Assembly (NCBI RefSeq): GCF_000222705.1
Contig: NZ_AFUB01000053.1
Location: 1 to 64,000, forward strand
Direction of reading: 5' to 3'
Length of the DNA stretch: 64,000 nucleotides
Origin: Streptococcus mitis bv. 2 str. SK95
GTDB taxonomy: Bacteria > Bacillota > Bacilli > Lactobacillales > Streptococcaceae
Part shown: positions 37,365 through 47,020 of the stretch, one piece after another
How positions within the stretch are numbered: position 1 is the stretch's first letter
Layout: the number at the start of each line of letters is the position of its first letter
The notes under the pieces: generated by a model
What the model saw: the letters and a program-made list of their open reading frames with translations, nothing else
The model's database searches: none
Told to the model about the DNA's origin: nothing
Program-made: the position numbers and the translations under genes

Positions 37365-38237
37365 ATGACTATGTCACGCCAAACACCGTCACTCTCATTT
37401 GAAGTGTTTCCTCCAAACCCAGCTGTGGGTAATGATAAAATTATTTCAGCCTTGCAGGATATGCGGGAGTTGACACCGCACTTTATCAGTGTGACCGCTA
37501 GCAATAATAAATTTAATATCAAGGAAACAACGGTTCGTTTGGCTGACTTTATCCAGAATGATTTGGCGATTCCAACTATTGCCCACTTGCCAGCTATCTA
37601 TCTGACCAAGGACAAGGTTGCAGAGACACTTGCGGACTTGGACAAGGTTGGTGTGCGAAAAATCTTGGCTCTACGTGGGGACATCATTCCTGATGTGGAA
37701 CCGCAAAAGGATTTCCGCTACGCAACGGACTTGATTGAGTTCATCAAGGAACAAGCGCCGCATTTTGATATTGTCGGAGCTTGCTATCCAGAGGGGCACC
37801 CTGACTCGCCAAACCAAATCTCAGATATTCAAAATCTCAAGAAAAAAGTGGATGCAGGCTGTTCAAGTCTCGTAACGCAGCTTTTCTTTGATAATGAGCG
37901 TTTCTATGATTTCCAAGATAAGTGTACCTTGGCAGGTATTGATGTTCCCATTCATGCAGGAATCATGCCTATTCTTAACCGTAACCAAGCGCTTCGTCTC
38001 TTGAAAACGTGTGAGAATATCCACCTTCCACGTAAATTTAAGGCCATCTTAGACAAGTATGAGCATGACCCTGAGTCGCTCAGAGCAGCAGGACTTGCCT
38101 ACGCAGTGGATCAAATCGTGGACTTGGTCACTCAGGATGTCGCAGGTATGCATCTCTACACCATGAACAATGCTGAAACAGCCAAATACATCCACCAAGC
38201 AACCCATGCCTTGTTTAATCATCAGTCTTTAGGGTAA
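37365..38237 (+). CDS. metF: 5,10-Methylenetetrahydrofolate reductase
   Basis: Flavoprotein that makes the methyl donor used by MetE. The 290-aa protein shows SLSFEVFPPNP near the start, the conserved LALRGDIIPD, GACYPEGHPDS and QLFFDNERFYDF, all typical of MetF. AAAAGGA ribosome binding site. An ATG at 37371 is an alternative start. It is probably cotranscribed with metE under the MET-box. Confidence 0.96.
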   Translation: MTMSRQTPSLSFEVFPPNPAVGNDKIISALQDMRELTPHFISVTASNNKFNIKETTVRLADFIQNDLAIPTIAHLPAIYLTKDKVAETLADLDKVGVRKILALRGDIIPDVEPQKDFRYATDLIEFIKEQAPHFDIVGACYPEGHPDSPNQISDIQNLKKKVDAGCSSLVTQLFFDNERFYDFQDKCTLAGIDVPIHAGIMPILNRNQALRLLKTCENIHLPRKFKAILDKYEHDPESLRAAGLAYAVDQIVDLVTQDVAGMHLYTMNNAETAKYIHQATHALFNHQSLG

Positions 38238-38246
38238 TAAAAAGCA

Positions 38247-38283
38247 AACCATTCTTCTCAAGCGAGGGGGATGGTTCCTTTTT
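38247..38283 (+). terminator. metF terminator
   Basis: AACCAT / ATGGTT stem with inner CTC/GAG pairing, followed by CCTTTTT. Confidence 0.6.
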
Positions 38284-38315
38284 AATAGAAAAGCCCGCAC
38301 TTTTTAAGAAAAATA

Positions 38316-38324
38316 TGATAAAAT
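38316..38324 (+). promoter_or_regulatory. Extended -10 promoter of the metF-pnp intergenic transcript
   Basis: TGATAAAAT, an extended -10 like others in the window. It lies 520 bp before pnp and would transcribe the structured region at 38330-38800. Confidence 0.5.
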
Positions 38325-38495
38325 AGACTCTGTACGTACTTGATACAAAGATGAGGGTATTTAAGTTTTAAAGGTTTTTCCAATTCTCAATTTTTGACAG
38401 AAATTTTTCCTAAATGACTCTTACTAATTTTGAGAAAGAGCGACACGAGTGAGTCAAATCGATATTATTTGATGAGAGATTTAGTAAAACATTTA

Positions 38496-38554
38496 GCTAA
38501 TCGCCTGATAGCGATTAGCGTGAAAGGTTTAAATGCTTTAGCATCAAACCTTTC
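38496..38554 (+). ncRNA. Two adjacent strong hairpins in the metF-pnp leader
   Basis: First hairpin: GCTAATCGC / GCGATTAGC (9 bp, loop CTGATA), 38496-38519. Second, two bases later: GAAAGGTTT / AAACCTTTC enclosing ATGCT / AGCAT, 38522-38554. Neither has a T-run, so they are not simple terminators. Confidence 0.55.
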
Positions 38555-38573
38555 TAATGATTTGTATCTTGAG

Positions 38574-38800
38574 AATTGAACACGCCTACAACTCTGTGGA
38601 AAAAGATAAATCTACCTAGGAGCAGTCGCTCCGTCGTTCGATTTCCTATTTTCCTTTGAGTTGCTTAACTGCTTAGTATCTTGTGTAATTGAACCCGGCC
38701 GAAAAGCTGTGTAAAAAAGATAAACTGTCTTGTCTTCATCGAAGACTTCGCCAGTTTCCTATTTTTACTTTGCTTTTTGCGACCTTAGTATCCTGATCTT
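38574..38800 (+). ncRNA. Tandemly duplicated structured RNA element upstream of pnp
   Basis: Two copies of about 113 nt, starting AATTGAAC at 38574 and 38687 and ending CTTAGTATCyTG. Both fold as a long hairpin with the same plan: helix P1, TGT/TTT internal loop, helix P2, invariant AGAT/CCTA internal loop, helix P3, then an apical hairpin. All helices differ between copies by paired changes (P1 CAACTC/GAGTTG versus AAAAGC/GCTTTT; P3 AAATC/GATTT versus AAACTG/CAGTTT). That is strong evidence for an RNA. No known family was recognised. Confidence 0.7.
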
Positions 38801-38813
38801 TGTAGGCAAGGCG

Positions 38814-38819
38814 TATAAT
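38814..38819 (+). promoter_or_regulatory. Candidate pnp-proximal -10 box
   Basis: Perfect TATAAT 25 bp before the pnp start, with no clear -35. It would give a short leader free of the structured elements. Confidence 0.4.
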
Positions 38820-38843
38820 TTTATCAATCCAAAGGGGATTAAC

Positions 38844-41057
38844 ATGACAAAACAAGTGTTTCAAACGACTTTTGCTGGTCGTGAGTTGATCGTAGAGACT
38901 GGTCAGGTTGCTAAGCAAGCAAATGGCTCTGTTGTCGTCCGTTATGGTGAGTCAACTGTCTTGACTGCAGCCGTGATGTCTAAGAAGATGGCGACTGGGG
39001 ATTTCTTCCCACTTCAAGTCAACTACGAAGAAAAAATGTATGCGGCTGGGAAGTTTCCTGGTGGCTTTATGAAGCGCGAAGGGCGTCCTTCAACGGATGC
39101 GACCTTGATAGCGCGTTTGATTGACCGTCCAATCCGTCCTATGTTTGCGGAAGGTTTCCGTAATGAAGTGCAAGTGATTAACACCGTCCTTTCTTATGAT
39201 GAAAATGCATCTGCTCCAATGGCAGCTATGTTTGGCTCATCCTTGGCATTGTCTATCTCAGATATTCCATTTGACGGCCCAATCGCTGGGGTACAAGTTG
39301 GCTATGTCGATGGTCAAATCATCATCAACCCAAGTCAAGAACAAGCAGAGCGTTCGCTTCTTGAATTGACAGTAGCTGGTACCAAGCACGCCATCAACAT
39401 GGTAGAATCTGGTGCAAAAGAATTGTCAGAAGAAATCATGTTGGAAGCCCTTCTGAAAGGGCATGAAGCAGTCAAAGAATTGATTGCCTTCCAAGAAGAA
39501 ATCGTTGCTGCAGTTGGTAAGGAAAAAGCGGAAGTGGAATTGCTTCATGTGGATGCGGACTTGCAAGCTGAAATCATCGCGGCCTACAACAGTGACCTCC
39601 AAAAAGCTGTTCAAGTTGAAGAAAAATTGGCTCGTGAAACTGCAACTCAAGCAGTCAAAGACCAAGTGACTGCTGTGTATGAAGAAAAATATGCAGACCA
39701 CGAAGAATTTGACCGTATCATGCGTGATGTGGCTGAAATCTTGGAACAAATGGAACACGCTGAAGTGCGCCGTTTGATCACAGAAGACAAGGTGCGTCCT
39801 GACGGACGTAAGGTCGATGAAATTCGTCCTTTGGATGCGGTTGTTGACTTCCTTCCTCGTGTGCACGGTTCTGGTCTCTTCACTCGTGGACAAACTCAGG
39901 CTCTTTCAGTCTTGACCTTGGCTCCGATGGGAGAAACTCAAATCATCGATGGTTTGGACCCAGAGTACAAGAAACGCTTTATGCACCACTATAACTTCCC
40001 TCAATACTCTGTAGGGGAAACTGGTCGTTACGGAGCCCCTGGTCGTCGTGAAATTGGTCACGGTGCTCTCGGTGAGCGTGCTCTTGCTCAAGTTTTGCCA
40101 AGTTTGGAAGAATTCCCATACGCTATCCGCTTGGTAGCTGAGGTCTTGGAATCAAATGGTTCTTCTTCTCAAGCTTCTATCTGTGCGGGAACTCTTGCCC
40201 TTATGGCTGGTGGTGTGCCAATCAAGGCGCCAGTAGCAGGGATTGCCATGGGTCTCATCTCAGATGGAAATAACTACACAGTATTGACAGATATCCAAGG
40301 ATTGGAAGACCACTTTGGAGACATGGACTTTAAGGTTGCCGGTACTCGTGACGGAATCACAGCCCTTCAAATGGATATCAAGATCCAAGGGATTACTGCA
40401 GAAATCTTGACAGAAGCCCTTGCCCAAGCCAAGAAAGCGCGTTTTGAAATCCTTGATGTGATTGAAGCAACCATTCCAGAAGTTCGTCCAGAATTGGCTC
40501 CAACTGCACCGAAAATTGATACCATCAAGATTGATGTAGACAAAATCAAGATTGTCATCGGTAAGGGTGGAGAAACCATCGACAAGATTATCGCTGAAAC
40601 AGGCGTTAAAATCGATATTGACGAAGAAGGTAATGTTTCTATCTACTCTAGCGACCAAGATGCCATTAACCGTACCAAAGAAATCATTGCTGGTTTGGTT
40701 CGTGAAGCCAAAGTCGATGAAGTTTACCATGCTAAAGTTGTTCGTATCGAGAAATTTGGCGCCTTTGTCAACCTCTTTGATAAGACAGATGCACTTGTGC
40801 ACATTTCTGAAATGGCTTGGACTCGCACCAACCGTGTCGAGGACTTGGTAGCTATCGGTGATGAAGTCGATGTTAAGGTTATCAAGATTGATGAAAAAGG
40901 CCGTATCGATGCCTCTATGAAGGCACTTCTTCCTCGTCCGCCAAAACCTGAGCATGATGAAAAAGGCGAAAAGTCTGAGCGACCTCACCGTCCACGTCAT
41001 CACAAGGACCACAAACCTAAGAAAGAAGTTACAGATACGCCAAAAGATTCAGAATAA
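38844..41057 (+). CDS. pnp: Polynucleotide phosphorylase
   Basis: 3'-5' exoribonuclease and partner of RNase Y in mRNA decay. The 737-aa protein has two RNase PH domains ([34 protein letters not shown]), a KH domain ([15 protein letters not shown]) and a C-terminal S1 domain ([21 protein letters not shown]). ATG 38844 follows AAAGGGG. The longer frame from TTG 38730 would add 38 residues translated from the structured RNA and is rejected. Confidence 0.97.
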   Translation: MTKQVFQTTFAGRELIVETGQVAKQANGSVVVRYGESTVLTAAVMSKKMATGDFFPLQVNYEEKMYAAGKFPGGFMKREGRPSTDATLIARLIDRPIRPMFAEGFRNEVQVINTVLSYDENASAPMAAMFGSSLALSISDIPFDGPIAGVQVGYVDGQIIINPSQEQAERSLLELTVAGTKHAINMVESGAKELSEEIMLEALLKGHEAVKELIAFQEEIVAAVGKEKAEVELLHVDADLQAEIIAAYNSDLQKAVQVEEKLARETATQAVKDQVTAVYEEKYADHEEFDRIMRDVAEILEQMEHAEVRRLITEDKVRPDGRKVDEIRPLDAVVDFLPRVHGSGLFTRGQTQALSVLTLAPMGETQIIDGLDPEYKKRFMHHYNFPQYSVGETGRYGAPGRREIGHGALGERALAQVLPSLEEFPYAIRLVAEVLESNGSSSQASICAGTLALMAGGVPIKAPVAGIAMGLISDGNNYTVLTDIQGLEDHFGDMDFKVAGTRDGITALQMDIKIQGITAEILTEALAQAKKARFEILDVIEATIPEVRPELAPTAPKIDTIKIDVDKIKIVIGKGGETIDKIIAETGVKIDIDEEGNVSIYSSDQDAINRTKEIIAGLVREAKVDEVYHAKVVRIEKFGAFVNLFDKTDALVHISEMAWTRTNRVEDLVAIGDEVDVKVIKIDEKGRIDASMKALLPRPPKPEHDEKGEKSERPHRPRHHKDHKPKKEVTDTPKDSE

Positions 41058-41072
41058 GAAAAGGAGAAATGT

Positions 41073-41690
41073 ATGGGATGGTGGCGCGAAACCATTGATA
41101 TTGTAAAAGAAAATGATCCAGCGGCACGCAACAGTTTGGAAGTTTTGCTGACTTATCCAGGTGTCAAGGCCTTAGCTGCCCACCGTCTCTCGCATTTTCT
41201 CTGGAAGCATGGCTTCAAACTCCTGGCTCGAATGCACAGTCAGTTTTGGCGCTTTTGGACGCAGATTGAGATTCATCCGGGTGCCCAGATAGAGTCAGGT
41301 GTCTTTATCGACCATGGCTCAGGCTTGGTGATTGGGGAGACGGCAATTGTTGAAAAAGGCGTTATGCTTTACCACGGAGTGACTCTTGGTGGGACTGGTA
41401 AGGATGTAGGGAAACGCCATCCAACAGTTCGTAAAGGAGCTCTCATATCAGCCCATGCCCAAGTTATTGGACCAGTGGAAATTGGTGAAAATGCCAAGGT
41501 CGGTGCTGCAGCAGTTGTCGTGGCAGACGTACCTAGTGATGTGACTGTCGTCGGAATTCCTGCTAAAATCGTCCGAGTTCATGGACAGAAGGATGAACCA
41601 ACGATCCACGAAGTCGAAGAAAAACGCGAGTACTACGTCAATAAACTAGAGCAGGCTAGAGAAGCTAGTCACAGATCGTCGGGGTTGTAG
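41073..41690 (+). CDS. cysE: Serine O-acetyltransferase
   Basis: First step of cysteine synthesis from serine. The 205-aa protein has the left-handed beta-helix hexapeptide repeats (IHPGAQIESGVFIDHGSG, GVTLGGTGKDVGKRHPTV) and catalytic histidines in the family pattern. AAGGAG ribosome binding site, 15 bp after pnp, so probably cotranscribed. It groups with metE, metF and cysS in a sulfur amino-acid neighbourhood. Confidence 0.95.
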   Translation: MGWWRETIDIVKENDPAARNSLEVLLTYPGVKALAAHRLSHFLWKHGFKLLARMHSQFWRFWTQIEIHPGAQIESGVFIDHGSGLVIGETAIVEKGVMLYHGVTLGGTGKDVGKRHPTVRKGALISAHAQVIGPVEIGENAKVGAAAVVVADVPSDVTVVGIPAKIVRVHGQKDEPTIHEVEEKREYYVNKLEQAREASHRSSGL

Positions 41691-41724
41691 AGAGTTGTAA
41701 TGCTTTAGGTAGGAGGTTAGGTAA

Positions 41725-42489
41725 ATGCTATTAGAAGAATTCGAAAATGTACCTGCTGTTATCGAACCAACTGATCGAAGTATTCGTGGTGGTGGAGAAA
41801 TCTGTGACACAATTATTTTATCTTTTAATGGAGAAATCGTTGAAAGAGTAAAGCAGTTTGAAGATGTATACGAAGGTGGATATTTAACCAATCTAAATGG
41901 CAAACTTCCATGGTATATCTATGAAAAAGATGGGAGTAAGGTAGCCGTTGCTATAGCTACGATTGGAGCCCCGATGGTTGTTGGACTCTTAGAAGAACTC
42001 AAAGCAAGAGGATTTAAGAACTTTATTGTTTTGGGTTCTTGCGGAGTTCTAGATCAGTCTATTCAGGCAGATAAGATTATCCTACCAAGTTCAGCTCTAC
42101 GTGATGAAGGTACAAGTTACCATTACGCTCCTGCAAGTGATGAAATAGCTTATGATGAAACTCTACTCTTAACCATGGAAGAAGCTTTGAACAAATCTGG
42201 CATTGAGCACATTCGAACAAAGTCTTGGACGACTGATGCCTTTTATCGAGAAACGCCTGATAAGGTCAAGCGTCGCTTGGCTGCTGGAGCCAAAGTGGTG
42301 GACATGGAAGCTTCAGCTATCATGGCTTGGAGTCAATTTCGCAAGAGTAAAGTCTATCAGTTCTTCTACACAGCTGACTATGTGGATCATCATAAGCGAA
42401 CCTGGGATGCCCGCCATGAAGAGCGGACAGCTGATGCCATGACTTTTTTCACTATCGCTTTGACAATAGCAAAGGAACTAGAAAGGTAA
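41725..42489 (+). CDS. Nucleoside phosphorylase family protein
   Basis: A 254-aa member of the PNP/UDP phosphorylase superfamily. Seen are the phosphate-binding region IATIGAPMVVGLLEEL, FIVLGSCGVLDQSIQADKI (glycine-rich core), and VVDMEASAIMAWSQF, the usual Met-Glu pair that binds ribose. Which nucleoside it uses cannot be told; uridine phosphorylase-like is most likely. It lies between cysE and cysS with small gaps. Confidence 0.8.
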   Translation: MLLEEFENVPAVIEPTDRSIRGGGEICDTIILSFNGEIVERVKQFEDVYEGGYLTNLNGKLPWYIYEKDGSKVAVAIATIGAPMVVGLLEELKARGFKNFIVLGSCGVLDQSIQADKIILPSSALRDEGTSYHYAPASDEIAYDETLLLTMEEALNKSGIEHIRTKSWTTDAFYRETPDKVKRRLAAGAKVVDMEASAIMAWSQFRKSKVYQFFYTADYVDHHKRTWDARHEERTADAMTFFTIALTIAKELER

Positions 42490-42497
42490 CTACAAGA

Positions 42498-43019
42498 ATG
42501 GCAGTATATTTTTACGGTTGTATCACCATGGATGGCTACTTGGCAGACAGCCAGCACAGGATAGACTGGCTGCATCAGCTTGGTTCTGTAGAGGATACAG
42601 GCTATGATGACTTTTACAGGCAAATGGATATCACCATCATGGGCAAGCGGACCTTTGAGGAAATTCAGGATTTGCAAGATGTAGAAAGTTTTTATCAAGC
42701 TACGGAAAACTATGTCTTTACGCATGATAGACACCTGCCTGTCAGCAATTACCAGCCAGTAGCTGGGGATGTGGTGGATTTTGTTCACCAGATTGACAAA
42801 GGCAAAAATGTCTTTGTGATTGGTGGTAATTCCTTGGTAGGACCGCTCTTGGATGCGGATCTTTTCGACCACCTCATTATTCAGATAGCGCCCCTTATCC
42901 TAGGAAAGGGGGTTCCCCTCTTTACCCAAGAGGAAGGGCAGCGCTTTTACCAACTGGATAGCCTCAGACAATTTGGCCCTTTTGCAGAGCTGGTTTTCAG
43001 CCGAAAAAGTCAGAAATAG
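42498..43019 (+). CDS. Dihydrofolate reductase-fold family protein (RibD C-terminal type)
   Basis: A 173-aa protein with the RibD C-terminal/DHFR-like fold. It starts with a GCITMDGYLADSQHRIDWL strand-helix and has the NADPH-binding VFVIGGNSLVGPLLDADLFD and IAPLILGKGVPLF. YyaP/YwjB-type proteins share this layout. The substrate is unknown. It starts 8 bp after the phosphorylase gene. Confidence 0.8.
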   Translation: MAVYFYGCITMDGYLADSQHRIDWLHQLGSVEDTGYDDFYRQMDITIMGKRTFEEIQDLQDVESFYQATENYVFTHDRHLPVSNYQPVAGDVVDFVHQIDKGKNVFVIGGNSLVGPLLDADLFDHLIIQIAPLILGKGVPLFTQEEGQRFYQLDSLRQFGPFAELVFSRKSQK

Positions 43020-43036
43020 AGAAGGGAGTGGATCGC

Positions 43037-44380
43037 ATGATTAAAATTTACGACACCATGTCTCGTGATTTGCGAGAATTTGTCCCAATCGAGGACAGCA
43101 AGGTTAAGATGTATGTCTGTGGGCCAACTGTATACAACTATATCCACGTGGGGAATGCCCGTTCAACAGTGGCTTTTGATACCATTCGTCGCTACTTTGA
43201 ATACCGTGGTTATGAGGTTGCCTATATTTCCAATTTTACAGATGTGGATGATAAGATTATCAACCGTGCCAAGGAAGAAGGCATCACGCCTCAGGAGGTT
43301 GCGGACAAGTATATCGCTGCCTTTCGTGAGGATGTGACGGCCTTGGGCGTGAAACCTGCGACTCGCCATCCGCGTGTAGTGGAGTTTATGGATGACATCA
43401 TTCGTTTTGTCGCTGACTTGATTGAAAAAGGTTATGCTTACGAGAGTCAAGGGGATGTTTACTTCCGTGTAGAAAAATCACATAACTATGCTAAATTGGC
43501 CAATAAAACTTTGGAAGATTTGGAACTGGGTGCTTCAGGTCGTACAGATGAAGAAACAGCTCGCAAGGAAAATCCTGTAGACTTTGCCCTTTGGAAAGCT
43601 GCAAAACCAGGCGAGATTTCTTGGGACAGTCCATGGGGATCTGGTCGTCCGGGCTGGCATATCGAGTGTTCGGTCATGTCAACAGAGATTTTGGGCGATA
43701 CCATTGATATTCACGGTGGTGGAGCCGATCTGGAGTTTCCTCATCATACCAATGAAATTGCTCAGTCAGAAGCAAAAACAGGCAAGACCTTCGCTAACTA
43801 CTGGATGCACAACGGCTTTGTCAATATCGACAATGTCAAGATGTCTAAGTCCTTGGGCAACTTTATCACCGTCCATGATGCCCTTAAAACTCTTGATGGA
43901 CAAGTGCTTCGTTTCTTCTTTGCGACACAACATTATCGTAAGCCTATCAACTTTACAGAAAAGGCAGTGCGTGACGCAGAGACCAATCTCAAGTATCTAA
44001 AGAACACCTACGAGCAACCATTTTCTGGAACTGTAGATACTCAAGAGTTACAAGCCTTTAAAGATAAGTTTGTGGCGGCTATGGATGAGGATTTCAACTC
44101 AGCTAACGGTATCACAGTAGTCTTTGAAATGGCCAAATGGATCAACTCTGGCAACTATGATGCAAGTGTTAAGAAAGCTCTTGCAGATATGTTGGAAGTC
44201 TTTGGGATTGTCTTTGTAGAGGAAGTTTTGGATGCAGACATTGAAGCCTTAATCCAAAAACGTCAAGAAGCGCGTGCTAATCGTGACTTTGCGACAGCAG
44301 ACCAAATCCGTGACCAATTGGCTGCTCAAGGAATTAAACTACTGGATACAAAAGATGGAGTGAGGTGGACACGTGATTGA
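43037..44380 (+). CDS. cysS: Cysteinyl-tRNA synthetase
   Basis: Class I aminoacyl-tRNA synthetase, 447 aa. Seen are the zinc-site cysteine and HIGH-like motif (MYVCGPTVYNYIHVGNAR), further zinc ligands in WHIECSVMS and GADLEFPHHTNE, and the KMSKS loop VKMSKSLGNF. ATG 43037 is chosen because GAAGGGAG ends eight bases upstream, overlapping the alternative GTG at 43028. The end overlaps mrnC by 8 bp. Confidence 0.97.
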   Translation: MIKIYDTMSRDLREFVPIEDSKVKMYVCGPTVYNYIHVGNARSTVAFDTIRRYFEYRGYEVAYISNFTDVDDKIINRAKEEGITPQEVADKYIAAFREDVTALGVKPATRHPRVVEFMDDIIRFVADLIEKGYAYESQGDVYFRVEKSHNYAKLANKTLEDLELGASGRTDEETARKENPVDFALWKAAKPGEISWDSPWGSGRPGWHIECSVMSTEILGDTIDIHGGGADLEFPHHTNEIAQSEAKTGKTFANYWMHNGFVNIDNVKMSKSLGNFITVHDALKTLDGQVLRFFFATQHYRKPINFTEKAVRDAETNLKYLKNTYEQPFSGTVDTQELQAFKDKFVAAMDEDFNSANGITVVFEMAKWINSGNYDASVKKALADMLEVFGIVFVEEVLDADIEALIQKRQEARANRDFATADQIRDQLAAQGIKLLDTKDGVRWTRD

Positions 44381-44759
44381 TGTCAATCTCATTAACGGGA
44401 TTGCGCTAGCTTTTGAGGGAGATGCGGTTTATTCCATGTATATCCGTCGCCATCTCATCCTCAAAGGCATGACCAAACCCAACAAGCTCCACCAAGAGGC
44501 GACCAAGTATGTCTCAGCCAAGGCTCAGGCTTGCTTGATTTCCCTCATGTTGGAGGAGCAAGTCTTGACGGATAAAGAAGAAGAAATCTACAAACGAGGT
44601 CGCAATACCAATAGCCACACAAAGGCTAAAAATGCTGATGTGGTGACCTATCGCATGTCTACAGGTTTTGAAGCAGTGATGGGCTATCTCCATCTGACTG
44701 AAAATGTGGAGCGTCTAGAGACCCTAATTTCTTGGTGCATCCAAAAAGTGGAGGGCTAG
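44373..44759 (+). CDS. mrnC: Mini-ribonuclease III
   Basis: RNase III-like enzyme without a dsRNA-binding domain that trims 23S rRNA precursors. The 128-aa protein has the acidic core ALAFEGDAVYSMYIR and KGMTKPNKLH, then RGRNTNSHTKAKNADVVTYR. GTG start, coupled to cysS by overlap, the usual arrangement in Firmicutes. Confidence 0.95.
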   Translation: MIDVNLINGIALAFEGDAVYSMYIRRHLILKGMTKPNKLHQEATKYVSAKAQACLISLMLEEQVLTDKEEEIYKRGRNTNSHTKAKNADVVTYRMSTGFEAVMGYLHLTENVERLETLISWCIQKVEG

Positions 44760-44762
44760 GAT

Positions 44763-45632
44763 ATGATTGCAAAGGAATTACAAGACTGGTTTCCTGAGGC
44801 TCAGATTTCAGATCAGCCGATTGAGAAACCAGGCTATCTCACCCTCCCTTTAGCTTCTCAGCAGTGGATTATGCTGGAGGAATCTGGACTCAGCGAGCGT
44901 GAAAAGCAGCTGATTGCCCTTTTGACCCAGCAAGAGCAGGCTCGTTCGCTCAATCCTTGGTATCCCTATCTGATTGAGGGGAAGGGGCAGCCACCGCAAA
45001 CATTTAAAAAAATTCAGCTGGTTTATTGCCATCTTTCCTATTTCCAACAGGAAAATCTATCCTCTTGGCTAGACATGATGCGGACTCTTTTTCCCAACTG
45101 CCAAACAGTGCTACAGGTCGGTGCTCAGGATTATATATTTGTGCTTCAACAAGATAAGTATACCTCTGTTCGCTCAACCTTATCTGATACGATTGAAGCG
45201 GTTGAGTATGACTTTGGCCTTCGTCTATCTATCATGTTAGGTCAGGTTTGGTCTCAGACAGGCCCTCAAGCCCTATCAGACTTGATCAAAGCGGAGCGAG
45301 ATTTGTTTAAGACATGGTGGCGTCAGGGTCACCAAGGTGTACACACCTTTTCACAACTCTATCTATGGAGTATGGGAGAAAGACTAGTGGACCTGAGAGT
45401 CATTAAAGAATGCCTGCACCAGATGATCTTGGATCAGGATCAGATTCAGGAAATCATTCTCTCCCTTTGGGAAAATAGTGCTGTCTTAACTAAAACAGCC
45501 CAGCAACTCTATCTGCACCGCAATTCTCTCCAATACAAGATTGATAGATGGGAGGAATTGACAGGACTTCAGTTGAAGGAGTTGACGGATCTCACCCTTT
45601 GTTATCAGTTGATTTTACCAGATATTCTCTAA
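44763..45632 (+). CDS. PucR-type helix-turn-helix regulator
   Basis: A 289-aa protein whose C-terminus is a PucR/CdaR HTH (LTKTAQQLYLHRNSLQYKID, about 244-263). The N-terminal 200 residues have no signature recognised here. It immediately precedes msmK, with a terminator between, which suggests but does not prove a role in sugar or carbon control. Starts 3 bp after mrnC. Confidence 0.75.
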   Translation: MIAKELQDWFPEAQISDQPIEKPGYLTLPLASQQWIMLEESGLSEREKQLIALLTQQEQARSLNPWYPYLIEGKGQPPQTFKKIQLVYCHLSYFQQENLSSWLDMMRTLFPNCQTVLQVGAQDYIFVLQQDKYTSVRSTLSDTIEAVEYDFGLRLSIMLGQVWSQTGPQALSDLIKAERDLFKTWWRQGHQGVHTFSQLYLWSMGERLVDLRVIKECLHQMILDQDQIQEIILSLWENSAVLTKTAQQLYLHRNSLQYKIDRWEELTGLQLKELTDLTLCYQLILPDIL

Positions 45633-45671
45633 AGTTTTGTGCAAGTTGCACAGAACTTTTTTATTTTTTTG
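45631..45671 (+). terminator. Terminator after the PucR-type regulator
   Basis: AAAGTT-TT-GTGCA / TGCAC-AG-AACTTT stem with a 3-nt loop, then a long T-rich run. Confidence 0.85.
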
Positions 45672-45690
45672 GTCACCTTGCCATAGAAAA

Positions 45691-45712
45691 GTAAAGCGTT
45701 TTCATCTATAAT
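45691..45712 (+). promoter_or_regulatory. cre site and -10 of msmK
   Basis: GTAAAGCGTTTTCA (45691-45704) matches the CcpA cre consensus at 12 of 14 positions. It lies two bases upstream of TATAAT (45707-45712), so CcpA would block the promoter. The -35 is weak. Confidence 0.75.
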
Positions 45713-45745
45713 AAAACTATCAAAAGACAAAAGGAGTTCACCTCG

Positions 45746-46876
45746 ATGGTAGAATTGAATCTTAAAAACATTTACAAAAAATATCCAAACAGCGAACACT
45801 ACTCAGTTGAAGACTTCAACTTGGACATCAAAGACAAAGAATTTATCGTTTTCGTAGGTCCTTCAGGATGTGGTAAATCAACGACTCTTCGTATGATTGC
45901 TGGTCTTGAAGACATCACAGAAGGTACTGCATCTATCGATGGCGTGGTTGTCAACGACGTAGCTCCAAAAGACCGTGACATCGCCATGGTATTCCAAAAC
46001 TACGCTCTTTACCCACACATGACTGTTTATGACAACATGGCTTTCGGTTTGAAATTGCGTAAATACAGCAAGGAAGACATCGACAAACGTGTACAAGAAG
46101 CTGCTGGGATTCTTGGTTTGAAAGAATTCTTGGATCGTAAACCAGCTGACCTTTCAGGTGGTCAACGTCAACGTGTTGCCATGGGTCGTGCCATCGTCCG
46201 TGATGCAAAAGTATTCTTGATGGACGAACCTTTGTCAAACTTGGATGCCAAACTTCGTGTATCCATGCGTGCTGAAATTGCGAAAATCCACCGTCGTATC
46301 GGAGCTACAACTATTTACGTAACTCACGACCAAACAGAAGCGATGACACTTGCAGACCGTATCGTTATCATGTCAGCAACTAAAAACCCTGCTGGTACAG
46401 GTACTATCGGACGTGTTGAACAAATCGGAACTCCTCAAGAAGTTTACAAAAACCCAGTTAACAAATTTGTAGCAGGATTCATCGGAAGCCCAGCTATGAA
46501 CTTTATCAATGTGAAACTAGAAGGCAACGAAATTGTTTCTGACGGTTTCCGCTTGAAAGTTCCAGAAGGTGCTTTGAAAGTTCTTCGTGAAAAAGGCTAC
46601 GAAGGAAAAGAATTGATCTTCGGTATTCGTCCTGAAGATGTGAATGCAGAACCTGCTTTCCTTGAAACATTCCCAGAATCAGTTGTCAAAGCAACCATCT
46701 CTGTATCAGAATTGCTTGGTTCAGAATCTCACCTTTACTGTCAAGTTGGTAAAGACGAATTTGTTGCCAAAGTGGATGCTCGTGACTACTTGCAAACAGG
46801 TGCAACAGTTGAACTTGGATTTGACTTGAACAAAGCACACTTCTTCGACGTGGAAACTGAGAAAACAGTTTACTAA
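45746..46876 (+). CDS. msmK: Shared sugar ABC transporter ATPase
   Basis: ATP-binding subunit that in streptococci energises several oligosaccharide ABC importers. The 376-aa protein has Walker [12 protein letters not shown], signature [17 protein letters not shown], Walker [15 protein letters not shown] and a C-terminal TOBE/MalK-like regulatory domain. It stands alone without permeases, as expected for the shared ATPase. Highly biased codon use suggests strong expression. The cre site suggests glucose repression. Confidence 0.93.
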   Translation: MVELNLKNIYKKYPNSEHYSVEDFNLDIKDKEFIVFVGPSGCGKSTTLRMIAGLEDITEGTASIDGVVVNDVAPKDRDIAMVFQNYALYPHMTVYDNMAFGLKLRKYSKEDIDKRVQEAAGILGLKEFLDRKPADLSGGQRQRVAMGRAIVRDAKVFLMDEPLSNLDAKLRVSMRAEIAKIHRRIGATTIYVTHDQTEAMTLADRIVIMSATKNPAGTGTIGRVEQIGTPQEVYKNPVNKFVAGFIGSPAMNFINVKLEGNEIVSDGFRLKVPEGALKVLREKGYEGKELIFGIRPEDVNAEPAFLETFPESVVKATISVSELLGSESHLYCQVGKDEFVAKVDARDYLQTGATVELGFDLNKAHFFDVETEKTVY

Positions 46877-46890
46877 GATAAATAAAATAA

Positions 46891-46930
46891 CAAAGCACTG
46901 CAGAGTCTCTCTTGCAGTGTTTTTTCTTTT
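46891..46930 (+). terminator. msmK terminator
   Basis: CACTGCA / TGCAGTG stem with inner GAG/CTC pairing and TTTTTT. Confidence 0.88.
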
Positions 46931-47020
46931 AAATGCTTAGTCTAGGCATGAAAACAGGCTTTTCTAGTTTTAATATTCTTAAAAAAGTGATAAAATGGTA
47001 GGAAGAATTGGAGAGAATAA

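Noticed and set aside
38496-38554. Hairpins read as a metF terminator
   Set aside because: They lack a T-run and lie 250 bp after metF; a better terminator is at 38247-38283.
38730-38843. In-frame 38-residue N-terminal extension of PNPase from TTG 38730
   Set aside because: It is translated from the second copy of the structured RNA, lacks a ribosome binding site, spans the TATAAT at 38814, and would make the protein longer than its family.
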